In this document: positions 1-8,146 of the stretch, piece after piece
Layout: each line of letters begins with the position of its first letter
How positions within the stretch are numbered: the stretch's first letter is position 1
Assembly (NCBI GenBank): GCA_038120095.1
Contig: JAYOKZ010000014.1
Span: 1-64,000, forward strand
Direction: 5' to 3'
Source: UBA2589 sp038120095
GTDB taxonomy: Bacteria; Gemmatimonadota; Gemmatimonadetes; Longimicrobiales; Gaopeijiaceae
DNA: 64,000 nt
Notes under the pieces: generated by a model
The model's input: the letters and a program-made list of their open reading frames with translations, nothing else
Databases searched by the model: none
Told to the model about the DNA's origin: nothing
Translations under genes and position numbers: made by a program

Positions 1-252
1 TCGTTGGCATCACGGTCCTCAAAGTGCATACCAAGAATGTTCGTGAAGCCGCTGGGTGGGGGTGAACCTGGCGACCCAGCGGGAGGCATCTCGCGCATTC
101 CATGCACTCGGAAGGCCTTCGAGGACCGCCTGAATCTCCAGTGCAGCATCAGGAGCTGAAGGTGCACAGCCGAAACCGGTCAACACCGTGAGAGTCAGCA
201 GTACCGCACCTGCGCGTTTCACCAGGATTGCCCTCGTTCGTAGCCACACCAT
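1..252 (-). pseudogene. SnoaL/DUF4440-like secreted lipoprotein, 5' part, frameshifted, runs off window
   Basis: Reading from the ATG at 252, a hydrophobic leader ends in a lipobox-like L-T-G-F-G-C, followed by a helix with the sequence ALEIQAVLEGLPSAWNARDA and then WVARFTPT, which matches the start of SgcJ/EcaC or DUF4440 (NTF2-fold) proteins. In this frame translation stops at about 19. The next conserved stretch of the family, FTNILGMHFEDRDAN, is present but in another frame and continues to base 1. The frame changes between about 48 and 66, beside a run of five G at 58-62. Either the gene is broken or the assembly has an indel there. The long upstream extension of this frame (to 471) is not credible. 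Confidence 0.6.
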
Positions 253-492
253 CGACAGAGTCTGGGATTCTGAGGCGGCGGCGCCAGGCCGACAACTCAC
301 GGCTGCGGACCGCCCAGTGCCGGAGGCCCCACTCCCCGTCGCGCCGAAACGCTTTCCCGAAGGATATCGGGCGCGCTCATGAGCAGTACTTTCCCCACCC
401 CGTGTGCTCGGTCGAATGGGAGAGCACCGGGGTCGAAGACGGATCGAGCTGCGAGGGGACGGGACGACCAATGAGCGAGACGTGCACGCACC

Positions 493-861
493 ATGAGTGA
501 ACTGATTCGAGCCCGGTCCGTGCTCGCCGTCCAGGACCTCGAGCGGTCCACGCGGTATTTCACCGAGGTCCTCGGCTTTTCAGTGGATCCGATTCGCGCA
601 CCCGGTTGGAGCTTCCTGTCCCGCGGACCGGTGCTTCTGATGCTCGGCGAGTGCCCCGACGAGGTGCCGGCGCGTGAGACCGGAAACCACGCCTGGTTTC
701 TGCACATCCTCGTCGAGGATGTCGACGAGCTTCATGGGGACTTCGAGGAGCGGGGAGCTCGAATCGTCGTGCCCGTCGGAAACCGGGCACACGGTCATCG
801 GGAATTCGTCGTCGAGAGCCCGGACGGACACCGAATCCTCTTCGCGCAGCGCCTCACCTGA
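493..861 (+). CDS. VOC-superfamily (glyoxalase/bleomycin-resistance-like) protein
   Basis: A 122-residue single VOC domain. The opening shows the usual pattern of a beta strand (RSVLAVQDL), a helix (ERSTRYFTEVLGF) and a second half with HILVEDVDELH and the closing strand EFVVESPDGHRILFAQ. The second-half His and the final Glu that commonly bind metal are present, but the first-strand ligand position is Ser/Val rather than His, so binding or sequestration of a small molecule is as likely as metal-dependent catalysis. The gene stands alone between unrelated genes, so the substrate cannot be inferred. Confidence 0.8.
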   Translation: MSELIRARSVLAVQDLERSTRYFTEVLGFSVDPIRAPGWSFLSRGPVLLMLGECPDEVPARETGNHAWFLHILVEDVDELHGDFEERGARIVVPVGNRAHGHREFVVESPDGHRILFAQRLT

Positions 862-1136
862 CCGAAGCGTCCGAAAAGTCCCACCGCTGGCCCCGCCTGC
901 CACGGGCACAGCCAGGTCGGCCTAGTCGGTCGCCAGCTCGGTGGATGGAAGCACGAGGCCACGGCTTTCAGCCCGCAGACACGGGCTTGCCCCATCTATC
1001 GGAACCTTGAAGGAACCTCTAGAGTGGGGGGTGGTGACTCCGATCGTGTTCTCTGCTCTGACGGTTTTGGCAGCTGCATGACCACATTCCGCAACACCTT
1101 TCGAGTCGCGCTGCGACCGGCGCGCCGGATTTCAGT

Positions 1137-3101
1137 ATGAGTCTCCTCAAGGGCACGGGTCTCGTCCTCCGGGGCCTTTCGAATCTGGCGTTCCTCGGTA
1201 TCCCTGCCGGCTTTGTCGTGTCACTCCTGCCTCACTTCGACGGGGCTGCGTCGTACCCGTGGATCATGAGGATCGCCGAGCTGGACGCGGGAATGATGGA
1301 GCGTCTGCGAGACTTCGTTCCTACGCAGATCGGGCAGCTCGATCTGGGCCGGGCGTTCGTGCTGGTGGGCTTTCTCTTCGTCGGGCTGGGGTTGAACAGC
1401 GCTGCCAACGAACTGTTGTCACTCGCGGCCCGTGAAGACGAGAAGAAGAAGAATCGAAAGGCCGAGGAGGAACGAGTGAAGCGGGCCGAGGCACGGCGCA
1501 ACTTCCGGAAGGGTCCGCCTGCCGGGGCCCCGGCTCAGAAGGACAGCCCCTCCGCGGACGAGCCGAAGAGCCGAGAAGAACTTGTTCGGCTCATGGTCGA
1601 GGCAAAGCGCAAGCTCGATGCGATGACGCGGGACGTCGCATTTCTCGCGCTCGACGTCGTCCGGTCAACCGAGATGAAGATCGGAGAAGATTCTGCCTTC
1701 GTAGAGCATGACTTCCGTCAGTTCCGGGTCATGGTCGACGCCGCGGTCAACGCGCACCGGCCCCTGAAGTCAGCATGGACTCCCGACGGGGCCATGATCT
1801 GTTTCGACTCGCTGGAAGACGCGGTTCGCGCCGCAAAAGCAATGCTCAAGAGGCTTCCCGACTTCAACGCCGGTACTCGAATGATGTCCACGCCATTCCG
1901 GGTCCGGTGCGGAGTGAACTCGGGCCGGGTTCAGTACGATGAAGCGACGCCGATGGAGGCGATGAGCGACAGCGTCATCGACATCGCGGGCCATATGCAG
2001 AAGTACGCAGAGCCCGACAGCATCTTCGCGGCAGGCGAGCTTCTGTCGAAGAGGAACATCACCGGTGGGTTCGTGCCGGCGGGCACCGAAGTGGATGGCC
2101 TCACAGTTTTCATCTGGAGAGGACCATCTGCGGATGAGGTCAATCAGCCCGAGGCTGTGTCAGCAGATCCGGAGGCGTCCGCGGGTGCACCGGACGCCCC
2201 GGAGCCGAAGGAACGCGACGATACACTCCTCGTCTCCCGCTCGACCGCAGCCCCCTCGAAGCTCGGCAAGTACGAAATCCGGCGGGAACTCGGGCGAGGG
2301 GCGATGGGTGTCGTCTACGAAGCATGGGATCCGAGCATCCAGCGGCGTGTTGCTCTGAAAACCGTGCGCCCCGACCAGCTGGAGGGCAGTGACGGTGAAC
2401 AGCTTGTTCAGCGCTTTCGGAGGGAGGCCCAGGCCGCCGGCCGGCTATCACACCCCGGCATCGTGAGCGTGTACGAATTCGGTCAGGAGGCGGACACCAG
2501 CTTCATCGCCATGGAATTCATCGAGGGCGAGGAGCTCCAGAGCTGGATGGACCGGGGCGAGACGCTCGAAGTCTCCCAGATCACGGAGATCATGGGTCAG
2601 CTTCTGGAAGCGCTCGATGCGGCGGGACAGGAAGGCGTGGTACATCGGGACATCAAGCCGTCGAACATCCTGCTTCTGCCTGACGGGCGAGTGAAGATCA
2701 CCGACTTCGGGATCGCGTGGTTCGAGGCTTCGGGTCTGACCCAGGCGGGCTCTGTCATGGGCACGCCCGCCTACATGTCGCCGGAGCAGCTCACGGGTGA
2801 CGGCGTCGACACCAGGTCAGATCTTTTTTCTGCGGGTGTGGTGCTGTACCAGATGCTGACAGGTGAGAAACCGTTTGCGGGCAACCGCGTCGCCACGATC
2901 ATCCACAAGATCCTGGAATCGGATCCACCGAGCCCGTCGAACCAAGGTGAGCATGTCCCCAGCGCGTTTGATTCCGTCATCAACAAGGCGATCGCAAAAT
3001 CGCCCGATGATCGGTTTCAGACCGGTGCCGAGTTCGCGGCGGCGATCCGGACGGCCGCTGAAGCCACCGACGCCGCCACCGACGCCCCGGCACCGGAATA
3101 A
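1137..3101 (+). CDS. Membrane serine/threonine protein kinase fused to a class III cyclase homology domain
   Basis: The 654-residue protein begins with two hydrophobic segments (about 12-32 and 75-100) and a Lys/Glu-rich coiled stretch (EDEKKKNRKAEEERVKRAEA). A class III nucleotidyl cyclase homology domain follows at about 165-320, with FLALDVVRST carrying the first metal Asp and SAWTPDG the second. The transition-state Asn/Arg region reads IDIAGHMQ, so Asn is Asp and Arg is His, and cyclase activity is doubtful. A complete Hanks-type kinase fills about 376-635: GRGAMGVVYEAWD loop, VALK lysine, HRDIKPSN, DFGIA and GTPAYMSPEQ. No PASTA or other sensor domain follows the kinase. The cyclase-like domain probably acts as a nucleotide sensor or dimerisation module. 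It stands alone, with 275 non-coding bases upstream. Confidence 0.88.
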   Translation: MSLLKGTGLVLRGLSNLAFLGIPAGFVVSLLPHFDGAASYPWIMRIAELDAGMMERLRDFVPTQIGQLDLGRAFVLVGFLFVGLGLNSAANELLSLAAREDEKKKNRKAEEERVKRAEARRNFRKGPPAGAPAQKDSPSADEPKSREELVRLMVEAKRKLDAMTRDVAFLALDVVRSTEMKIGEDSAFVEHDFRQFRVMVDAAVNAHRPLKSAWTPDGAMICFDSLEDAVRAAKAMLKRLPDFNAGTRMMSTPFRVRCGVNSGRVQYDEATPMEAMSDSVIDIAGHMQKYAEPDSIFAAGELLSKRNITGGFVPAGTEVDGLTVFIWRGPSADEVNQPEAVSADPEASAGAPDAPEPKERDDTLLVSRSTAAPSKLGKYEIRRELGRGAMGVVYEAWDPSIQRRVALKTVRPDQLEGSDGEQLVQRFRREAQAAGRLSHPGIVSVYEFGQEADTSFIAMEFIEGEELQSWMDRGETLEVSQITEIMGQLLEALDAAGQEGVVHRDIKPSNILLLPDGRVKITDFGIAWFEASGLTQAGSVMGTPAYMSPEQLTGDGVDTRSDLFSAGVVLYQMLTGEKPFAGNRVATIIHKILESDPPSPSNQGEHVPSAFDSVINKAIAKSPDDRFQTGAEFAAAIRTAAEATDAATDAPAPE

Positions 3102-3348
3102 GATCTACCTGGCCGAGCGTTCCTCACACCGTCCACAACCGCCGTCGCTCCCAAGCACGGCACGCGGTTGAGGGAACGCCCGAGCCCCACACGTCCCCGA
3201 TGCCGGCGTGACCACCGGCGCGCGGGGCGTCGGCGCGTGCCGGGCAAACCGACGCCGACCCGACTGCAGGGGCCGTCGGGCACCATCCTGAAAGGGAGAG
3301 ACCCGCGGGATCCCCTGCCACCAAACCGTCGTGTTGTGATGTCATATT
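3102..3348. other. Non-coding stretch upstream of the molybdate operon
   Basis: No convincing gene is visible between the kinase gene and the operator palindrome. The sequence is GC-rich with short self-complementary pieces around 3210-3245 (GCGCGCGGGG and related), but no recognised riboswitch or RNA gene. It probably holds the promoter of the regulator-modABC operon near its right end. Confidence 0.4.
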
Positions 3349-3364
3349 GTAATGTTGGCATTAC
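3349..3364. promoter_or_regulatory. Perfect inverted repeat, candidate operator of the molybdate operon
   Basis: GTAATG-TTGG-CATTAC is a perfect 6-4-6 palindrome about 48 bases upstream of the regulator start, in a locally AT-rich segment that also offers a possible -10 element (CATATT, 3343-3348). Position and symmetry fit autoregulation by the adjacent HTH protein. An in-frame ATG at 3352 lies inside the repeat, which argues against that ATG as the true start. Confidence 0.5.
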
Positions 3365-3411
3365 CTTTTACGGGTCGCACTCATTCCCGTTGGACGCCGG
3401 TGAGCGGGCAT

Positions 3412-4512
3412 ATGACCATGACAAGCGCGGTGAGGGCATTCCGGGCCTCCCGAAACCTCTCCCAGACGGAGCTCGCTGAGCGCATCGGCGTATCCCGGCA
3501 GGCGCTCAGTGCGATCGAGGCCGGACGACAGGTCCCCTCCACGATGCTGGCACTCCATCTCGCAAGGGCACTCGACTGCACGGTGGATGACCTGTTTCGC
3601 CTGCCGGGCGGACGGGTGATCGAGGCGCGTTGTGCGCCGGATCTCGCCGAGGGTGCCCGCGTTGCGGTTAGCCGCGTAGGGAGTGCCTGGGTTGCTCAAG
3701 CCCTGGGAACGCTGTCTCACGCGGCCGACGGCGTCATGGCCGGGCCCGGGCGCTCTCCTGCGTCATGCCTGGTGGAACTGCTGGACGAATCGGCGGACCC
3801 CGGGGCGAACGTCCTTGTTGCCGGCTGTGCTCCCCTCCTGGCGATTCCGGCGGACAGGGTAGGTCGCCGCTACCGCGACGCGCGCGCAACATGGATTCAC
3901 GCCAACAGTTCCCGAGCGCTCAGCCTTCTCGCGAACGGCCTCGTGCACGTAGCAGGCGTCCACCTGGCGGCTGCGGACGACCGATCTGTCCACGAGCATG
4001 CGGCGCGCCACGCGATCCCCGGTGAGCGGTCGATGCTGGTGAACCTCGCCCGGTGGAGACAGGGCCTCCTCGTGGCGCCGGGCAATCCCCTTGGAATCCG
4101 GGATGGTGCCGATCTTCTTCGGCCAGGCCTTCGCTTTGCCATGCGCGACAGCGGCTCCGGAGCCCGTGAGCTGCTCGACCGCGAGCTTCGACGCGCATCA
4201 GGTGGAGGGCAACCGGACATGGGGATTCAAACCCGCGCGGCCGACCACGAGGAGGTGGCGGCTCTGGTCCGCTGGAATGTCGTGGATGTGGGCGTTGCCA
4301 TCGAATCGGCAGCTCTGGAACACGGCCTGGACTTCATTCCTCTGTCGGAAGAGCGGTTCGATCTCGTGCTTCCGGCGACCCTGCTGGACCACGAGCCGGT
4401 CGCACGGTTCCTCGACCTCATTGATCATCCGGCCTTCCGGGCCGAGGTCGCGGGCTTGCCCGGATACGACCTCTCTCACGCGGGCCATGCCTCTTCGGTG
4501 GACGTCCTGTGA
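3412..4512 (+). CDS. XRE-family regulator with C-terminal periplasmic-binding-protein-like domain (probable molybdate sensor)
   Basis: About 366 residues. The N-terminal 65 residues form a Cro/CI-type helix-turn-helix (LSQTELAERIGVSRQALSAI, then ALDCTVDDLF). The remaining 300 residues resemble the PBP_like ligand-binding domain found fused to HTH domains and to MoeA, for example the segments GNPLGIRDGADLL, DSGSGARELLDREL and LPGYD near the end. The start at 3412 is preferred because an upstream in-frame ATG (3352) falls inside the operator palindrome and its 20 extra residues lie outside the HTH fold. The gene overlaps modA by a GTGA junction. I infer a one-component sensor of molybdate or tungstate that replaces ModE. 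The ligand is inferred only from the operon. Confidence 0.82.
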   Translation: MTMTSAVRAFRASRNLSQTELAERIGVSRQALSAIEAGRQVPSTMLALHLARALDCTVDDLFRLPGGRVIEARCAPDLAEGARVAVSRVGSAWVAQALGTLSHAADGVMAGPGRSPASCLVELLDESADPGANVLVAGCAPLLAIPADRVGRRYRDARATWIHANSSRALSLLANGLVHVAGVHLAAADDRSVHEHAARHAIPGERSMLVNLARWRQGLLVAPGNPLGIRDGADLLRPGLRFAMRDSGSGARELLDRELRRASGGGQPDMGIQTRAADHEEVAALVRWNVVDVGVAIESAALEHGLDFIPLSEERFDLVLPATLLDHEPVARFLDLIDHPAFRAEVAGLPGYDLSHAGHASSVDVL

Positions 4513-5312
4513 CACCTCGCGGCCGAGTCGACCTCCGTGTCCGCCTTTTGGCACTCGCCGCGTGGATTCTCGCGCTGGGGCCGGCCTGTTCGGTAGCCGA
4601 TCGCGACGGAGACAGAAGTCCGCTCTCCGTCTTCGCACCGTCATCGATGACGGACGTCATGCCGGAGCTGGTCACGCAATTTCACCGCGCCCATCCCGAC
4701 GTCGCGGTGGAGGTCACGTTCGCGGGAAGTCAGATCCTCCGGCTTCAGATCGAGCAGGGGGCCGCAGCTGACGTCTTCGTGTCCGCGAACGAGTCCCACA
4801 TGACGGCACTCGCCGATGGCGGTCACGTGGCGCGGCCTCGCAGGCTCGCCACGACGGATCTGGTCATCATCGTACCTCTCGACAATGGTGCCGGCATCGA
4901 GCAGTTCGAAGATCTGACCCGCGCGGAGCGGATCGTAAGCGGAACCGAGCACGTTCCGATCGGAGCCTACTCGGACACCGTGCTCAACAACGCCTCACAG
5001 CACCTCGGCAGCGAGTTCACAGTCGAGGTTCGGCGCAGGATCGTCTCGGAGGAGACCAACGTCCGGCTGATCCGTGCGAAGGTGGAGTTGGGCGAGGCCG
5101 ATGCAGCGATCGTCTACCGGCCTGACGCCCTTGCCTCGGATCGCGTGAGGCTCATTCCGATCCCGGAGCAATACAACGTCCGGGCCCAGTTCCTGGTATC
5201 CAGAACGGCCCGAAACGAGCACGCAAGTCAGGCAGAGCAGTTCCTGGAGTTCCTGTCTTCACCGGAATCCGCAGCCATCCTTCGTGCGCATGGCTTCACA
5301 GGTGCGGGATGA
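4509..5312 (+). CDS. modA: Molybdate ABC transporter, periplasmic substrate-binding protein
   Basis: 267 residues with an N-terminal hydrophobic export segment ending in LGPACS, probably a lipobox, so the protein is likely tethered to the membrane. The mature part opens with the ModA pattern LSVFAPSSMTDVMPEL, then FAGSQILRLQIEQGAAADVF and later IGAYSDTVL and GEADAAIVYRPDA, the segments that form the oxyanion pocket in this family. The start is a GTG overlapping the regulator stop (GTGA), and the stop overlaps modB (ATGA). It delivers molybdate, or possibly tungstate, to ModB. Tungstate specificity (WtpA/TupA type) cannot be excluded from sequence alone. Confidence 0.9.
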   Translation: MTPRGRVDLRVRLLALAAWILALGPACSVADRDGDRSPLSVFAPSSMTDVMPELVTQFHRAHPDVAVEVTFAGSQILRLQIEQGAAADVFVSANESHMTALADGGHVARPRRLATTDLVIIVPLDNGAGIEQFEDLTRAERIVSGTEHVPIGAYSDTVLNNASQHLGSEFTVEVRRRIVSEETNVRLIRAKVELGEADAAIVYRPDALASDRVRLIPIPEQYNVRAQFLVSRTARNEHASQAEQFLEFLSSPESAAILRAHGFTGAG

Positions 5313-6127
5313 CGAACACTCGAGTACTGCCGACGCCGATCGTCCGTATCGGTGCCCTCTTCAGTGTGACGCTGATCGGGCTGCTCGTGCTTCCGTTTGT
5401 GGCCATGGTCGTCACCACGCCGATCGCCGACCTGCGCGCCGGCGCGGCACATCCCATGTTCGCCCCGGCACTCTGGGTGAGCCTGAAGACGTCAATGACG
5501 AGCCTCTCGATCACCATGGTGCTCGGCACACCTCTGGCGTGGTGGCTTGCCTCATCTCGATCCAGTGCCGCGAGGGTGATCGAGGTCCTCGTCGACCTGC
5601 CGATCGTGATTCCGCCTGCCGTCGTTGGCGTGGCATTGCTCCAGACCTTCGGGAGGCAGGGACTCCTGGGGCCATCTCTGGAGTCGCTGGGTGTCAGCGT
5701 GCCCTTCACCGGTACCGCGGTGGTACTGGCTCAGGTCATCGTCTCTTCACCGTTCTTCATACAGGCCTGTGCCAACGCCTTTCGGAAGGTCGAGCCGGAC
5801 ATGCTTCTCGTGGCGCGAACCCTCGGTGCCTCACCATCCGTCGCGTTCACACGCGTCGCGATACCCATCGCGCTTCCAGGCCTCCTCGTCGGTGCGTCAC
5901 TATGCTGGGCACGTGCGCTCGGCGAGTTCGGTGCGACACTTCTTTTTGCGGGTAACATGCCGGGCCGCACCCAGACGGTTCCCCTTGCCATCTTCTCCGC
6001 GCTGGAAGCGGACGTTCGACTGGCCGTCGTGTTTTCGCTCGTGCTCGCCGCAGTCAGCACCATCCTGCTCGTCGGTATCCGTTTCATACCGTCATTGCGC
6101 AGAAGCCCGAGGCGGCCGCCCACATGA
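5309..6127 (+). CDS. modB: Molybdate ABC transporter, permease
   Basis: 272 residues with about six hydrophobic segments and the binding-protein-dependent permease domain. The EAA-loop region contains ARTLGASPSVAFTRVAIPIALPG, whose core is the A-x-x-L-G-A motif that contacts the ATPase. The following LGEFGATLLFAGNMPGRTQT is typical of ModB-type permeases. It overlaps modA by ATGA at its start and modC by ATGA at its end, so the four genes are tightly translationally coupled. Confidence 0.92.
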   Translation: MTNTRVLPTPIVRIGALFSVTLIGLLVLPFVAMVVTTPIADLRAGAAHPMFAPALWVSLKTSMTSLSITMVLGTPLAWWLASSRSSAARVIEVLVDLPIVIPPAVVGVALLQTFGRQGLLGPSLESLGVSVPFTGTAVVLAQVIVSSPFFIQACANAFRKVEPDMLLVARTLGASPSVAFTRVAIPIALPGLLVGASLCWARALGEFGATLLFAGNMPGRTQTVPLAIFSALEADVRLAVVFSLVLAAVSTILLVGIRFIPSLRRSPRRPPT

Positions 6128-6849
6128 CAGCCTGGAGCGCATCGGTGACGGTGAGTGCCGGAGGATTCGATCTGGCGTTGTCGATTGAGGGTGACGACAC
6201 GCCGGTCGCCCTCATCGGTCCCAACGGAAGCGGCAAGACGACGGCCCTGCGAGCCATTGCGGGTGCCGTCGCGGTCTCCGATGCCCGGGTCGAGATCGGG
6301 AACCGTGTCCTCGACTGCACAGAACGTGAGATTCAGGTACCGATGCAGGACCGGGGCATCGGTTACGTTCCCCAGGGTTACGGTCTGTTTCCACATCTCA
6401 CCGTGATGGAAAATGTGGAGTTTGGCCTGACCGTCGGAGCACGTCGGGACAGCGCGACCAGCCGCACGGAGCGTGTGGGCGCAATGCTTTCGCGGCTTGG
6501 CTGCGAGTCACTCGCTCATCGCCGGGTCGACCGGTTGTCAGGTGGCGAACAACAGCGGGTCGCACTCGCGCGCGCACTCGTCATGGAGCCAGACATGCTC
6601 CTTCTGGACGAGCCTCTGGCGGCGCTGGACGCTACCCGACGCCGCGCCGTGCGTCTCTTCCTCGCCGAACAACTCTCAGCCTTCGGCAGACCGTGCATCC
6701 TCGTGACTCACGACGTCCGCGATGTACTCGCGCTCGGGGCGACGGTGGTCGTCCTCGAAGAGGGAGCAGTCAGTCAGACCGGCAGCCTCGAAGCCCTTCG
6801 GACATCCCCGGCCAGCGACTTCGTCCGAGAGTTCGTAGCGACCGACTGA
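6124..6849 (+). CDS. modC: Molybdate ABC transporter, ATP-binding protein (short form)
   Basis: 241 residues forming one ABC ATPase domain: Walker A GPNGSGKTT, Q-loop PQGYGLFPHLTVMENV, signature RLSGGEQQRVALARAL, Walker B MLLLDEPLAALD and the switch His in VTHDVRD. It ends soon after the ATPase and lacks the C-terminal TOBE/molbindin domain of E. coli-type ModC (about 350 residues). Regulation by intracellular oxyanion therefore probably resides in the fused HTH-PBP regulator instead. Last gene of the operon, convergent with the next gene across 30 bases. Confidence 0.9.
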   Translation: MTAWSASVTVSAGGFDLALSIEGDDTPVALIGPNGSGKTTALRAIAGAVAVSDARVEIGNRVLDCTEREIQVPMQDRGIGYVPQGYGLFPHLTVMENVEFGLTVGARRDSATSRTERVGAMLSRLGCESLAHRRVDRLSGGEQQRVALARALVMEPDMLLLDEPLAALDATRRRAVRLFLAEQLSAFGRPCILVTHDVRDVLALGATVVVLEEGAVSQTGSLEALRTSPASDFVREFVATD

Positions 6850-6879
6850 CGCGAACGCGGATGGACCCTCGGGGCCGAC

Positions 6880-7269
6880 TCAACCTTCCTGACGTCGTGC
6901 GGTGAAGGGCATGCCGACGCCAAGATCCGGGACATAGGCCTCCCCGGCCATCTCGTCGCCGTCGACATCCGCTTCCATCTCGACCGTGAACCACTCTCCC
7001 TGCATGCTCACGTGCATGAGAAAGGACAGCACGCCGTCTTCGAACACGCCATCCGTGATCTCCACGTCGTCGACCAGATCGAGCTCGGCAGAACCAGTAA
7101 CCTCCGACCCATCCTGTTCGAACACGAACTCCGACTCGACCGTGCCGACATCGGGCGACGTCATGGTCATCCGCCAGGTGCCGGCAACGCCCGCCTGAGC
7201 GGCAGCCGGTGCTGCGGTGAGGGCAATCAACGTCAGGAGGAGACCGAAGCCGCGGGCAAAGCCTTGCAT
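6880..7269 (-). CDS. Small exported protein of unknown function
   Basis: About 129 residues with a clear signal peptide (LLLTLIALTAAPAAAQA) and a mature part of about 105 residues rich in beta strands and acidic residues: GTWRMTM, ESEFVFEQDGSEVTGS, GVLSFLMHVSMQGEW, DVDGDEMAGEAYV. The alternating pattern of polar strands resembles small lipocalin-like beta barrels, but I do not recognise a family. The ATG at 7269 is chosen because a GAGGTG lies at ribosome-binding distance; upstream in-frame GTG (7278) and ATG (7275) codons overlap that site. Convergent with modC. Confidence 0.72.
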   Translation of the reverse strand: MQGFARGFGLLLTLIALTAAPAAAQAGVAGTWRMTMTSPDVGTVESEFVFEQDGSEVTGSAELDLVDDVEITDGVFEDGVLSFLMHVSMQGEWFTVEMEADVDGDEMAGEAYVPDLGVGMPFTARRQEG

Positions 7270-7392
7270 GTACATCACCTCATCATCGTCGTGAAATGCA
7301 GAACTGCGTCAGGGTAGGACCACGGACCGGCGGTCACAACTGAATCCGGATGAGACACCGGCCCCGACTCGCACCGGTCCCACGACAGGTAT

Positions 7393-8124
7393 TCAATCGA
7401 GACGTTGCGCGATCCACAAGGTCCGGTACACGGCCGTGGCCACCGTGCCCAGCGCGACTACTGCGAGAACGCCGAACAGCAAGGTACCGGGGGGCCACCC
7501 CTGCCACGCGGTGAACGCAGGGTCGAGAACGCCACCCAACCCGATCAGCAGGAGACGTTCCGCCCTCTGCATGACCCCGACCTTTGCAACAACACCAAGG
7601 CTCTCCCCTCGTGCGCGTGCGTAGCTGACCAGCAATGAGCCCCCGAGCGCGGTGACCGCAACGGCGAGCTGGGTGGCCGACTCCATGAAGAGGACGGAGA
7701 GACCGACGAACGCCCCTGCCTCAGCGAAGCGATCAAGGGTCGAATCGAGGAAGGCACCCCGATGGCTGGCCAGGCCCCGAGCCCGTGCGATCCGTCCGTC
7801 GAGAACGTCGGCAGCGCCACCCAGAAGCACGAGCCATCCGCCGAGGGTTACCCGACCGGCGGCAAAACAGGCACCGGCACCGCACCCGAGCAAAGCCCCC
7901 GCCACGTTGAAGACCGTGGGCGAGAGTCGCGCCGCAAGCGACAGCCGTTCGATCGGCCCGATGAACCAGTAGAACCAGCTGCGCACAAAACTGCCGAGCA
8001 CAAAGTCGCCGCGGTCTGAAATCTCGTGCGGGTCGACGCGGTTCCGGGCCACCACCGCAAAGACCGGCATGGAGGCCACCGCCGTCGCGAGAACACCCAA
8101 CAGCACAGACAGGTCGGCCCTCAC
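7393..8124 (-). CDS. CDP-alcohol phosphatidyltransferase family protein
   Basis: 243 residues with several membrane segments and the complete family signature D-x2-DG-x2-AR-x8-G-x3-D-x3-D (DVLDGRIARARG, then GAFLDSTLD), whose aspartates bind the metal ions that hold CDP-diacylglycerol. Such enzymes transfer a phosphatidyl group to glycerol 3-phosphate, inositol phosphate, serine or a related alcohol; the acceptor cannot be told from the sequence. It starts with GTG and lies 22 bases after a nucleotidyltransferase-like gene and a PlsC gene, so the three probably form one phospholipid operon. Confidence 0.85.
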   Translation of the reverse strand: MRADLSVLLGVLATAVASMPVFAVVARNRVDPHEISDRGDFVLGSFVRSWFYWFIGPIERLSLAARLSPTVFNVAGALLGCGAGACFAAGRVTLGGWLVLLGGAADVLDGRIARARGLASHRGAFLDSTLDRFAEAGAFVGLSVLFMESATQLAVAVTALGGSLLVSYARARGESLGVVAKVGVMQRAERLLLIGLGGVLDPAFTAWQGWPPGTLLFGVLAVVALGTVATAVYRTLWIAQRLD

Positions 8125-8146
8125 GGAGCAGCCCCGCAGTCGCTTG

